Below, one piece after another: positions 6,790 to 14,455 of a stretch of 17,387 bases of DNA. The notes beneath the pieces were generated by a model. The model saw nothing but the letters and a program-made list of their open reading frames with translations. It was not told where the DNA came from and searched no databases. This DNA comes from RUG100 sp034927505 (GTDB lineage: Bacteria; Bacillota; Clostridia; Peptostreptococcales; Anaerovoracaceae). The DNA is taken from NCBI GenBank assembly GCA_034927505.1, contig JAYFPY010000013.1:1-17387 (forward strand), in the 5' to 3' direction. The position numbers and the translations under genes are program-made. Each line of letters starts with the position of its first letter. Positions within the stretch are counted from its first letter, which is position 1.

Positions 6790-7986
6790 TTATTCCTCTA
6801 ATAGCCAATCAGCTATATCAACTATTTTGATTCCTTCATACTGATATTCTTCATGTTTAGTTCTTGCGATTATCATCTTTGGATACGCATCCATTATTGA
6901 CAAAAGGGGCGTATACTCTCTTTCAAATGTTTTTGGATCAGATATGTTATCACTTACTTGTATATAAAACAATTCATCTCTTTTTTTAGCAACAAAATCA
7001 ATTTCTTTTTTATAAAGCTTTCCTACATATACTTCATATCCTCTTCTCTTTAATTCCAAATATACAATATTCTCATATGTTCTTCCGTAATCCATATTCC
7101 TTGTACCATTAACAGCAAATCTGAATGAAGGATCACATAGATAATATTTACTATTGTTCTCTAAATATTTCTTTCCTTTTAAATCGTATCTTTTTGCTTC
7201 ATAAAACAGAAAAGCATTTTCTAAATAATCAACATATTTCGATACAGTTTTTCTAGTAATAGAACTTTTATCATTTTGTAAAGCTTTGCAGATATTATTT
7301 GGAGATAAAATATTCCCGATATTGTCCATCATGAATTCTGAAATGTTTTTGAATTCAGATGTGTTTCTTATCTTGTACTTTTCAACTAAGTCCCTGATCA
7401 ATACAGTTGAATAAATATCTCTTATGTAATCATATTGTTTTTCTTCAGTTTTGTACCCATATGCGCCTGACATTCCACCACATTTAACATAGTTATCAAA
7501 TGCTTCATCATAGCGATCATTGATTCCGTAATACGTTAAATATTCTTTAAAAGAAAAAGGGTATACTTTTATTTCCATAGTTCTTCCTGTGAATAGTGTA
7601 GCTAAATCAGAACTTAAAAGGAAAGCATTAGAGCCGGTAATATATATATCAAATACTCGTTTTGTATATATACTATTTATTGCTAGTTCAAAATCAGGAC
7701 ATAGCTGTACTTCATCTATTAATAAAACATTGCTCATCCCTTCTTTATATTGTTCTAAAATGTAATCGTGAAGCGCATGATGTTCAAGAAGACAATCAAA
7801 CTCTAATTCCTGCAGGTTGATTATTACAATATTTATATTATCTTCAGTTTTATTTAGGTAATCAACAAATTCAGATAACAAAACGGATTTTCCACTTCTT
7901 CTAATTCCGGTTATAACTTTAATATCCGGAGTATTATATAATTCAATTAATTCATCTAAATAGTTTTGTCTAACAATAAGTTGCAT
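6790..7986 (-). CDS. AAA ATPase with DUF4143 C-terminal domain
   Basis: The 398-residue protein starts at ATG 7986, after AGGAG with 6-7 nt spacing. The N-terminal AAA_14 domain has Walker A GIRRSGKS (Lys33), Walker B VLLIDEVQ (Asp91, Glu92) and sensor-like YITGSNAFLL. The C-terminal half is DUF4143, ending in a nuclease-like segment (YENIVYLELKRRGYEVYVG, then KKEIDFVAKK and IQVS) reminiscent of a PD-(D/E)xK fold. Such proteins are widespread, multicopy and poorly understood. The gene is clearly more AT-rich than its neighbours, suggesting recent acquisition, and its leader carries a duplicated 40-bp sequence. It lies between an intact Nudix gene and a broken second copy of it. Confidence 0.9.
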   Translation of the reverse strand: MQLIVRQNYLDELIELYNTPDIKVITGIRRSGKSVLLSEFVDYLNKTEDNINIVIINLQELEFDCLLEHHALHDYILEQYKEGMSNVLLIDEVQLCPDFELAINSIYTKRVFDIYITGSNAFLLSSDLATLFTGRTMEIKVYPFSFKEYLTYYGINDRYDEAFDNYVKCGGMSGAYGYKTEEKQYDYIRDIYSTVLIRDLVEKYKIRNTSEFKNISEFMMDNIGNILSPNNICKALQNDKSSITRKTVSKYVDYLENAFLFYEAKRYDLKGKKYLENNSKYYLCDPSFRFAVNGTRNMDYGRTYENIVYLELKRRGYEVYVGKLYKKEIDFVAKKRDELFYIQVSDNISDPKTFEREYTPLLSIMDAYPKMIIARTKHEEYQYEGIKIVDIADWLLEE

Positions 7987-7995
7987 AAGCCTCTC

Positions 7996-8035
7996 CTATT
8001 CCCACTTTTTGAATTATTTTTATTTTTCGGTAATA
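7996..8035. repeat. 40-bp direct repeat, copy 1, in the ATPase leader
   Basis: This copy matches 8081-8120 at 36 of 40 positions. On the minus strand it reads TATTACCGAAAAATAAAAAT and ends GTGGGAATAG, directly joined to the ATPase ribosome-binding site. It lies in the 5' untranslated region, downstream of the promoter at 8048-8076. Confidence 0.85.
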
Positions 8036-8047
8036 CTTATCAACTAG

Positions 8048-8076
8048 ATAATATCACACTATCGCCCACATGTCAT
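8048..8076 (-). promoter_or_regulatory. Promoter of the AAA/DUF4143 gene
   Basis: On the minus strand ATGACA (8076-8071, 5 of 6) and TATTAT (8053-8048, 5 of 6) are separated by 17 nt. The promoter lies exactly between the two 40-bp direct repeats. Confidence 0.6.
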
Positions 8077-8080
8077 TATT

Positions 8081-8120
8081 CTATTCCCGCTTTTTGAATT
8101 ATTTTGTCTTTTCGGTAATA
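8081..8120. repeat. 40-bp direct repeat, copy 2, upstream of the ATPase promoter
   Basis: Same orientation as copy 1 and 85 bp away start to start, with differences only at repeat positions 9 and 26-28. It lies upstream of the -35 element, as a regulator-binding site would, with the other copy downstream of the -10. Confidence 0.85.
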
Positions 8121-8155
8121 TGGTGGAATGTATTCATCGACTGCATTTTTGCCGG

Positions 8156-8272
8156 CTATTCTCCGATTATTTTTATCAGAACGCGTTTGTCCCTCTTTCC
8201 ATCGAATTCATAATAGAAGATCTGTTCCCAGGGTCCGAAGTCCAGGCGTAACATCTCAGCTGCTGCTATTTA
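8156..8272 (-). pseudogene. C-terminal fragment of a YjbQ/UPF0047-family protein
   Basis: The minus strand encodes AAEMLRLDFGPWEQIFYYEF and then DGKRDKRVLIKIIGE with a TAG at 8156-8158. This matches the conserved C-terminal end of the YjbQ (secondary thiamine-phosphate synthase-like) family, in which G-x-W-x-Q-I precedes an EFDG-x-R segment and the protein ends in IGE. The rest of the roughly 130-residue protein is absent: upstream the sequence passes straight into the ACT gene. It is a recombination remnant and should be non-functional. Confidence 0.7.
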
Positions 8273-8574
8273 ATAATCAAATAATCCGTATCATATGTGC
8301 CCACGACCAGCGTGCTCGTTTTTTGCGCTGCAATGATGTCCGCCAAAAATGCGATCATGCCATAATTTTCAAATGCGGCATCCTCCGCGATCCTGAAACA
8401 CTTCCAACCGCTTTCGATTATCAAAGCATCATCCGGGACTAAATTCGATTCACTTATTACTGATAATTCATTGTCTGTTTTCCCAATGAACACAAAGTCA
8501 TTATTGATCAGATCAGAGCTCAGTTCTTTAACTTTATAGATCGTAAACTCCTTATCTACTGTTTGTAAAATCAT
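8266..8574 (-). CDS. ACT-domain protein, C-terminally shortened
   Basis: The ATG at 8574 is chosen because GGAGGGG lies 4-5 nt upstream; an earlier in-frame ATG at 8586 has no such site. The 102-residue product resembles small stand-alone proteins of the ACT/CASTOR type: FTIYKVKELSSDL, DFVFIGKTDNELSVISES, GWKCFRI, IAFLADIIAA and GTYDTDYLIIK. In relatives as I recall them, about 20-25 residues follow the final strand; here the frame stops at once at the junction with the YjbQ fragment, so the last helix seems lost. Such proteins are thought to bind amino acids. It may be a damaged gene. Confidence 0.7.
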   Translation of the reverse strand: MILQTVDKEFTIYKVKELSSDLINNDFVFIGKTDNELSVISESNLVPDDALIIESGWKCFRIAEDAAFENYGMIAFLADIIAAQKTSTLVVGTYDTDYLIIK

Positions 8575-8644
8575 TTTCCCCTCCATACAAATTCCGATTT
8601 GTTTTTTTCTATTATATTATCATACTTTTGATTATTCATATCGC

Positions 8645-8757
8645 CCGCATTGCCCGGGCTGTCGGGAAACAGCGTCTTGGGCACTTCAAGTGCAGGGACC
8701 CATTCTGCCGAGTCCACCTCCTGCGATAATGAAAGGGGCAGTATTTCTATTTCTTGC
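8645..8757 (-). pseudogene. Degenerate, internally deleted copy of the Nudix gene
   Basis: Positions 8645-8732 match 6301-6388 (the region encoding EVDSAEWVPALEVPKTLFPD and a few more codons) with few differences. Directly adjoining, 8736-8757 match the very start of the Nudix gene, but the ATG is changed to AAG and codon 3 is a stop. About 120 codons between the two parts are missing, the two parts are out of frame, and the final codons are lost. The junction lies at CC-CTGT-like sequence present at both ends, consistent with a microhomology deletion. Confidence 0.88.
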
Positions 8758-8866
8758 TGACTTGACTAATGATTCTTTCAACAGTTACACTCACGATCAT
8801 ACAGATCCCACAGAGTAGTCCCATAAATATTCCTCTGGATTCTCCTATATATTCCGCGCCTCTTTT
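8747..8866 (-). pseudogene. Fragment of a small membrane protein
   Basis: The minus-strand frame reads KRGAEYIGESRGIFMGLLCG, then a hydrophobic helix and a TAG at 8747-8749 within the Nudix remnant. There is no start codon in frame further upstream. An internal ATG at 8824 with AGAGGA before it would give a 25-residue peptide, which may be chance. The remaining bases to 9028 hold only the kinase ribosome-binding site; I find no convincing promoter there. Confidence 0.35.
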
Positions 8867-9028
8867 TGTGAGTTCTTCACCATTGCTCTGTATTTTGGAG
8901 CAGCCTCGAATACGCTGCCGACGCGCATCAGCCGCTTGCAGACATCGGATGTTAGTGCTAAACTCTAATTAGATATTTAGTTTCTTTGCCATCCACGGGT
9001 AAAATATCGGGGAGTGGAGGTGATTCAA

Positions 9029-12000
9029 ATGAGAAAACATGACGTAGAAGCTCGCTATCGCAGTCTTGTGGACAATTCGGGCGGCGGGCTTACAATAACT
9101 GAAATACAGGGCGACGGCACGCCGGTAAATACATTTATCAGCGATGGTATGCTGCGTCTGCTTCATAGTACAAGAACGCAATGGGATACTCATCACAGTA
9201 ATAATATTTATGAAAAGGTCCATCCGGACGATGTAGATGCGGCTCGTGATTTTTTTGAGCGGCTTTGTGAAAACGGCGGAAACGATACGGCCTCTTATCG
9301 CCTTTTATGCGACGATGGCGCTGTAACATGGACCAATGCATCAGGTTCATGCATCGTTGAAAACGGTAAAACACATATTTACACCATTCACACAGATGTT
9401 ACAAAACAGTATGCTATGCTGGATCAGATCACTTTTTTGAATCATACGGCGGTAGACCTGTTCTCCGGCAAAGATGCGGATTCCGCTTTTGACATCGGCT
9501 TGACTGATATCCTTGAATTCTTTGACGGGCAGCGTGCTTATATCTTTGAATTCGATACAGATAATAAGACAGCCTGCAATACATATGAAGTATGCGCTCC
9601 CGATGCCGAGCCGGCAAAAGATCTGCTGCAGGAAGTGCCTTATGCTGCTTTTTCAAAATGGTTCAGTCTTTTTGACAGAGACGGGTACATTGCCATTTCC
9701 GATGTATCTACCCTGGAAGAAGGCCGTGAAACGGAACGTGAGCTGCTGGAATTGCAGAACATTTCCTCTTTGATCGTTGTTCCGATGAAAGAGGATGGGG
9801 ATATCATCGGCATGATGGGCGTAGATGATCCTGCACGGAATGTGGATCAGATGCCTCGTCTGCAGGCTATCGGCAATTATGTTTCCATCTTGCTTTCTCG
9901 GCGTGATATGACCCGTAAACTGAGGGACAGAAACCTGCGCATGCAGGCCATGATGAACGACACTCCCGGCGGTTTTGCGCAGATGCTGATCCATGCCGAC
10001 AACAGCGTTCTTCCAATTTTTTTCAACGACGGGTTCTGCCGTATGATCGGCATGACACGATCTGAGACCCATGAGATTTATGATATGGATGCTTATGCGG
10101 GCTTGTATCCGGCCGATCGTGCCAGAATATCCGCACTTCTGAGTGATGCTATAGAGAACCGCACTGCGCTGACGACTCGCATGCATATGCAGACCGGCGA
10201 CGGAGGCGGTGTCCCTGTAGAAGCCCATTACCACGTCTGGGAGAACCCGGACGGAGAACTGCTCATAAACGGCTATTACCATGATATCAGCGAAACACTC
10301 GCACAGGAAGAAGAATACCGCCGGAACATAGCTTACCGCAACATCAACAGCAAAGGCACCATCGGTTCTTTTCATTTGAATGTTACAAAAAATATCATTG
10401 ATGATGCTGTATCGAATGATACTGACATTCTGTCGATTATCCAAACCAGTTCACTGGATGATTTTTTGGATCGCTGTGCTGCAAACCATCGCACGAAAGA
10501 ACATGATGAGTTTGTATCTGTGTTTTCCCGCAGTTCTCTTCTTGAAGCTGCTTCCCACGGAAAGAGTCAGGTGGCTTTTGAACACGCCCTGTTCCTGGCT
10601 CATGACAGAGTGATGTGGCTTCGTACAGTTATCGATCTCTTTAAAAACCCGGAGACCGGCGATATAGAAGGTTTCGCCTATGGCCATGACCTTACCGAAG
10701 AGCACATGCTGCATCAGATAGTGAACACGGTCGTGAATACCAGCTACGATTTTATTGTGTCGATCCGCGTAAAGACGAAAATATATCGCACATTTATTTC
10801 GAATTCCGGCACCATCACCGCTTTCCATGAAAGGGGCGTATATGACAGTGACACTACGATCAGAGAGCTTCTCGCCGTGGTCCATCCCGACGACAGAGAC
10901 AGCACATCTGATTCCATGCGGCTGGAAAATATGGTAAAGCAGCTGCAGACCGGCAACAGTGCGGAATTCCGCTATCGTGCAGTGATAGGCGGCAAAACGC
11001 TGCACAAGCGATGCACTTTTTCTTATCTGAACGAGGATAAAGAATATATCATTCAGTCTCATGTGGATGAAACTGAAACTGTACAGCAGATGCAGGCCGC
11101 TCTGGAGAAAGCCAAGAGTGCCAGCCGCGCCAAAAGCACATTTCTTTCCAACATGAGTCATGAAATACGCACGCCGATGAACGCTATCATCGGATTGACA
11201 CACCTGACTTTAGACGATCCTTCGTTGGATCCGGAAGTGAAAAAAAATATTGAAAGCATCCGGGATTCCAGTGATTTCCTTCTTAACATCATAAACAATA
11301 TCCTTGATATGAGCCGGATCGAAAGCGAAAGATTTGCACTCTCCTGCCAGTGGATCGCTGCAAGTGAAATACTCAGGCAGTGTATTGCAATAATACTGCC
11401 TGCAATGGAAGCAAAACATATAACATTTGATTATCCGTCTTCTGAAAAGATAGATGGTCTTGAATGCTATGTGGATATTCTTAAAACAAAGCAGATGCTA
11501 ATGAACCTTCTCAACAACGCATGCAAGTTCACAGACGAAGGAGGACATGTCCGACTCAGCTTCGAACACAAGATCCACGATGATAAGATGTGTACAGATC
11601 ATATTGTTGTAGCAGACGACGGCTGCGGTATGAGTGAAGAATTTTTAGAACACATCTTTACTCCTTTTGCACAGGAACGGTGCGATTCATCCGGATCGAT
11701 CCAGGGCACCGGCCTCGGCCTTGCTCTCGCCCGTCAGATCGCGCGGGCCGCGGGCGGCGACATAACCGTAGAAAGCAAACTGGGCGAAGGCTCCGTATTC
11801 ACAGTCGAGTTCCCTTATCGGTACAGGTTCATAGGCAGTGACAGCACAGCAGCTGAGTCGGAGGAAGAAGAGTACCTGGAAGAACTGACCGGGAAACACA
11901 TTCTGCTGTGCGAAGATAATCAGATCAATACAGTTATCGCCAAAAAGCTGCTGGAAAAGAAGGGGTGTACTGTATATGCTGTTAAAAACGGAAAACTTGG

Positions 12001-12268
12001 CGTGGATAGATTTGCCGGCTCAGAGTCGGGCGAATTCGATGCTGTTCTCATGGATATACGTATGCCGGAGATGGACGGCCTTCAGGCGGCGAGGGCTATA
12101 CGCAGTCTGAACAGATCGGACGCCAAAACCGTGCCGATCATCGCCATGAGTGCCAACGCCTTTACCGAAGATATAAACGCCAGCATGGTTGCCGGGATGA
12201 ATGCTCATTTGATCAAACCTGTGGATCCAAAAAAGCTGTATGAGACTCTGGCGGAGATGATCCGCTGA
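9029..12268 (+). CDS. Soluble multi-PAS/GAF hybrid histidine kinase with C-terminal receiver
   Basis: The ATG at 9029 is chosen because GGAGGTGA lies 8 nt upstream; the GTG at 9014 lies before that site. The 1079-residue protein has no membrane segment. In order: PAS (about 8-125), GAF (130-290), PAS (300-425), two weaker PAS-like regions (430-555, 560-685), HisKA with SHEIRTP (phospho-acceptor His711), HATPase_c (N box NLLNNACKF, DDGCGM, GTGLGLALARQ) and a receiver (CEDNQIN, Asp1009 in VLMDIRMP, the AMSANAF switch region and KPVD). It should autophosphorylate on His711 and pass phosphate to Asp1009 in response to a cytoplasmic signal. There is no HPt domain and no partner response regulator in the window, so the output is unknown. 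Its stop is 5 bp from that of the convergent ligase gene. Confidence 0.93.
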   Translation: MRKHDVEARYRSLVDNSGGGLTITEIQGDGTPVNTFISDGMLRLLHSTRTQWDTHHSNNIYEKVHPDDVDAARDFFERLCENGGNDTASYRLLCDDGAVTWTNASGSCIVENGKTHIYTIHTDVTKQYAMLDQITFLNHTAVDLFSGKDADSAFDIGLTDILEFFDGQRAYIFEFDTDNKTACNTYEVCAPDAEPAKDLLQEVPYAAFSKWFSLFDRDGYIAISDVSTLEEGRETERELLELQNISSLIVVPMKEDGDIIGMMGVDDPARNVDQMPRLQAIGNYVSILLSRRDMTRKLRDRNLRMQAMMNDTPGGFAQMLIHADNSVLPIFFNDGFCRMIGMTRSETHEIYDMDAYAGLYPADRARISALLSDAIENRTALTTRMHMQTGDGGGVPVEAHYHVWENPDGELLINGYYHDISETLAQEEEYRRNIAYRNINSKGTIGSFHLNVTKNIIDDAVSNDTDILSIIQTSSLDDFLDRCAANHRTKEHDEFVSVFSRSSLLEAASHGKSQVAFEHALFLAHDRVMWLRTVIDLFKNPETGDIEGFAYGHDLTEEHMLHQIVNTVVNTSYDFIVSIRVKTKIYRTFISNSGTITAFHERGVYDSDTTIRELLAVVHPDDRDSTSDSMRLENMVKQLQTGNSAEFRYRAVIGGKTLHKRCTFSYLNEDKEYIIQSHVDETETVQQMQAALEKAKSASRAKSTFLSNMSHEIRTPMNAIIGLTHLTLDDPSLDPEVKKNIESIRDSSDFLLNIINNILDMSRIESERFALSCQWIAASEILRQCIAIILPAMEAKHITFDYPSSEKIDGLECYVDILKTKQMLMNLLNNACKFTDEGGHVRLSFEHKIHDDKMCTDHIVVADDGCGMSEEFLEHIFTPFAQERCDSSGSIQGTGLGLALARQIARAAGGDITVESKLGEGSVFTVEFPYRYRFIGSDSTAAESEEEEYLEELTGKHILLCEDNQINTVIAKKLLEKKGCTVYAVKNGKLGVDRFAGSESGEFDAVLMDIRMPEMDGLQAARAIRSLNRSDAKTVPIIAMSANAFTEDINASMVAGMNAHLIKPVDPKKLYETLAEMIR

Positions 12269-12273
12269 TCGTC

Positions 12274-13908
12274 TTACTTCATTGTCTGAGCCTCAACTAA
12301 CCGCTCGCCGCAGTATTTCTCCCTGATTTTCGGCTTTTCGATCTTGCCCGTCGGGTTTCTCGGTATCTTGTCAAAGATGATCTTGTGCGGTCTCTTGTAC
12401 CTTGGCAGCTGTTCGCAGAACTCGTTCAGTTCCTCTTCAGTGACCTTTGACCCCCGTTTCTTTTCGACGATGGCAATAGCCAGCTCTCCCAGCCTGTCAT
12501 CGGGGATACCGATCACAGCAACGTCTTTTATACTGTTATTTTTTCTAAGAAAATCTTCTATCTGCACAGGATAGATATTCTCTCCTCCTGTGATTATTAC
12601 ATCTTTCTTTCTGTCTACAAGATATACGAAACCATCTTCGTCATACTTTGCCATATCTCCCGTGTACAGCCATCCATCCTTTAGTATCTCATGGGTAGCC
12701 TTAGCATTTTTGTAGTATTCTTTCATGACGCCGGGTCCCTTTACTGCCAGCTCGCCTATGCCTTCTCCCTGTATTTCTTTCTTGTTTTCATCGACGATCT
12801 TTATTTCCCATGAGTAGCCGGCTTTTCCGATCGCTCCGACTTTATGGATATTCTCGACCCCCAGATGGACGCATCCGGGCCCTATAGATTCTGATAATCC
12901 ATAGTTTGTATCGTACTCCTGATTCGGAAATACTTTTTTCCATCTTTTGATCAGGCTCGGAGGAACAGGCTGCGCGCCTATATGCATCAGCCGCCACTGA
13001 TCCAGATCATAATCATCTAAATTGACTTCCCCGCTTTCTACAGCGTCCAGGATATCCTGTGCCCACGGTACCAGCAGCCAGACGATCGTTGCCTTTTCTT
13101 CGGATATCGCCCGCAGTATCCATTCCGGTTTTATCCCTCTGAGCAAAACAGCTTTGCTGCAGGATATAAGACTCCCGAACCAATGCATCTTTGCACCTGT
13201 ATGATATAGAGGCGGGATGCACAAAAAGACATCATCTTTCGTCTGGGAATGATGTTTTTGTTCTACACGGCAGGACGCCACCAGTGCTTTGTGACCGTGT
13301 AGGATCGCCTTCGGGAATCCTGTTGTTCCCGATGAAAAATATATTGCCGCATCGTCTTCCGGCTTCAGTTCGATCGCAGGTGATTCTTTGGAACAGAACT
13401 TTGCGCAGTACTCATAATTGTCAGCATAATGAGGCGTGTCATTTCCAACATAGAATATGTTCCTGACATCTTTCAGATCTGTAAATATCTCTTCGATCCT
13501 TCCGATAAATTCCGGGCCGAACACCAGCCCTTTTGCATCCGAAAGTCCCATGCAGTAATCTATTTCCTCTGAGGTGTATCTGAAATTCAAAGGCACTGCA
13601 ATGGCTCCCGTTTTTAGTATCCCAAAATATATGGGAAGCCACTCCAGGCAGTTCATCAGCAGTATTGCGATCTTATCTCCCTTTTTCACTCCCCGTGACA
13701 AGAGCAGATTTGCAAATCTGTTTGCCTGTATATTGAATTCTTTCCATGTGATCTCCCTGCAGTATTTTTCGCCGGGCAGCGCTTCTATCAGCTGGTATTC
13801 TCTCCATGTCACCGGACTTTCATCCTGCAGTGCCGGATTCATTTCGACCAGCGCAGTCTCTGTAGGACAGATCCTCGCATTTTTTTCAAGAAAATCAGTA
13901 ATAACCAT
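12274..13908 (-). CDS. AMP-forming acyl-CoA ligase (ANL superfamily)
   Basis: The protein activates a carboxylic acid to an acyl-adenylate and then a CoA thioester. The 544 residues carry the P-loop-like motif YFSSGTTGFPK (Lys200), the YGLSES adenylate motif, YTGDMAKYDEDGFVYLVDRK and the C-terminal catalytic PTGKIEK (Lys522). A longer N-terminal region (about residues 18-50) precedes the ITWKEFNIQANRFA start of the typical fold. The substrate is not determined. ATG 13908 has AGGAG about 10 nt upstream. It is transcribed from a T-box leader with a UAC (Tyr) specifier, which hints at an aromatic or amino-acid-derived acid; that is inference. No CoA-transferase, dehydratase or dehydrogenase lies beside it. 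Confidence 0.9.
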   Translation of the reverse strand: MVITDFLEKNARICPTETALVEMNPALQDESPVTWREYQLIEALPGEKYCREITWKEFNIQANRFANLLLSRGVKKGDKIAILLMNCLEWLPIYFGILKTGAIAVPLNFRYTSEEIDYCMGLSDAKGLVFGPEFIGRIEEIFTDLKDVRNIFYVGNDTPHYADNYEYCAKFCSKESPAIELKPEDDAAIYFSSGTTGFPKAILHGHKALVASCRVEQKHHSQTKDDVFLCIPPLYHTGAKMHWFGSLISCSKAVLLRGIKPEWILRAISEEKATIVWLLVPWAQDILDAVESGEVNLDDYDLDQWRLMHIGAQPVPPSLIKRWKKVFPNQEYDTNYGLSESIGPGCVHLGVENIHKVGAIGKAGYSWEIKIVDENKKEIQGEGIGELAVKGPGVMKEYYKNAKATHEILKDGWLYTGDMAKYDEDGFVYLVDRKKDVIITGGENIYPVQIEDFLRKNNSIKDVAVIGIPDDRLGELAIAIVEKKRGSKVTEEELNEFCEQLPRYKRPHKIIFDKIPRNPTGKIEKPKIREKYCGERLVEAQTMK

Positions 13909-13942
13909 TTGACTGTGTCTCCTTTCCTGTTGACCCGTTTAT

Positions 13943-13977
13943 AAAAAAACGCCCTCTGTATAATATTACAGAGGACG
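13943..13977 (-). terminator. T-box intrinsic terminator
   Basis: On the minus strand CGTCCTCTG and CAGAGGGCG form a 9-bp stem (one G-U pair) around a short AT loop, followed by seven T. It sits directly after the T-box motif and just before the ligase gene, as expected for the regulated terminator. Confidence 0.93.
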
Positions 13978-14169
13978 AAAAATTTCGTGGTACCACCTTG
14001 TTTTACTGCCTGCTCACGCAGGGCAGCCTTAGCGGGTGTCCATCAACACCCTTATTCAATTGTATGCTCAAAGGCTGTATTCAACTGCAGCGTCCGCCTG
14101 CGCCTCTCACCATCCGGCTGCTCTCTTTCGCTTGTACTACGATCTACTTGTTCCTCGTCTTCGCACTAT
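13943..14169 (-). promoter_or_regulatory. T-box leader, predicted tRNA-Tyr specific, controlling the acyl-CoA ligase
   Basis: A T-box senses uncharged tRNA and permits read-through. The minus strand has the conserved T-box GGTGGTACCACG (13997-13986) directly before the terminator. Upstream is a Stem I-like region with AGTA, an AGAGAG...GGATGGTGAGAG distal part and GAATACAGCCTTTGAGC. By the usual GAA-NNN-A pattern the specifier triplet is TAC (14079-14077), i.e. Tyr. The UGGU bulge would pair with a tRNA ending in ACCA, which fits tRNA-Tyr (discriminator A). The T-box call is firm; the specifier comes from reading the pattern, without a folded model. Confidence 0.92.
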
Positions 14170-14175
14170 GTTGAA

Positions 14176-14204
14176 ATATTACCACAGGTGATAATCCTTG
14201 TCAA
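14176..14204 (-). promoter_or_regulatory. Promoter of the T-box / ligase transcript
   Basis: The minus strand has a perfect TTGACA (14204-14199), a 17-nt spacer and TAATAT (14181-14176) preceded by TG one base away (TGGTAATAT). It begins only 5 bp after the stop of the 81-residue gene. Confidence 0.7.
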
Positions 14205-14209
14205 TGTCC

Positions 14210-14455
14210 CTACTTTTTTACCAAGTCTCTTTCCATAGCATCAATTGGTTTTTTCCCAGAACCCATTATCTTGTAAACCCATTGGCCTTCTTGATATCTC
14301 TTATCAATTACCTGTCCAAAGCAATTCGAGTTATTTCGCAGCATCAGTTGATCTCCGATCCTATACTGAGATTCACCTGTGGCTTTTAAGGCTGCATCGC
14401 CGTGGGCCGTAGACAGGTCCTGTTCTGTCAAATTGTTACTTTTATCATCTTTCAT
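14210..14455 (-). CDS. Small hypothetical protein with SH3-like C-terminal part (81 residues)
   Basis: ATG at 14455 overlaps the stop of the preceding lipoprotein frame (ATATGA), with AAGGAGA at a good distance, so the two are coupled. Residues 1-29 are polar and probably disordered (including LTEQDLSTAHGDAALKATGE). Residues 31-80 (YRIGDQLMLRNNSNCFGQVI, then WVYKIMG) look like a small beta-barrel of the SH3 type with Gly-Asp and Trp-Tyr positions. No exact family is recognised. The N-terminal LTEQDL faintly resembles a peptide leader but lacks the double glycine. Confidence 0.65.
   Translation of the reverse strand: MKDDKSNNLTEQDLSTAHGDAALKATGESQYRIGDQLMLRNNSNCFGQVIDKRYQEGQWVYKIMGSGKKPIDAMERDLVKK

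Noticed and set aside
7996..8120. 40-bp repeats as a CRISPR array or transposon ends
   Set aside because: There are only two copies, one of them in the leader of a gene, in direct orientation with no spacer series; no cas or transposase gene is near.
8128..8442. 104-codon plus-strand ORF
   Set aside because: It is antisense to the YjbQ fragment and the ACT gene, both of which have recognisable protein similarity on the minus strand.
9014..9028. GTG start for the hybrid kinase
   Set aside because: The GGAGGTGA ribosome-binding site lies between this GTG and the ATG at 9029, so it serves the ATG.
9653..10444. 263-codon ORF antisense to the hybrid kinase
   Set aside because: It lies wholly inside a gene with clear conserved domains, has no ribosome-binding site and has no recognisable motif; it is an antisense shadow.
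10451..11203. 250-codon ORF antisense to the hybrid kinase
   Set aside because: Same reason; it covers the PAS and HisKA coding region.
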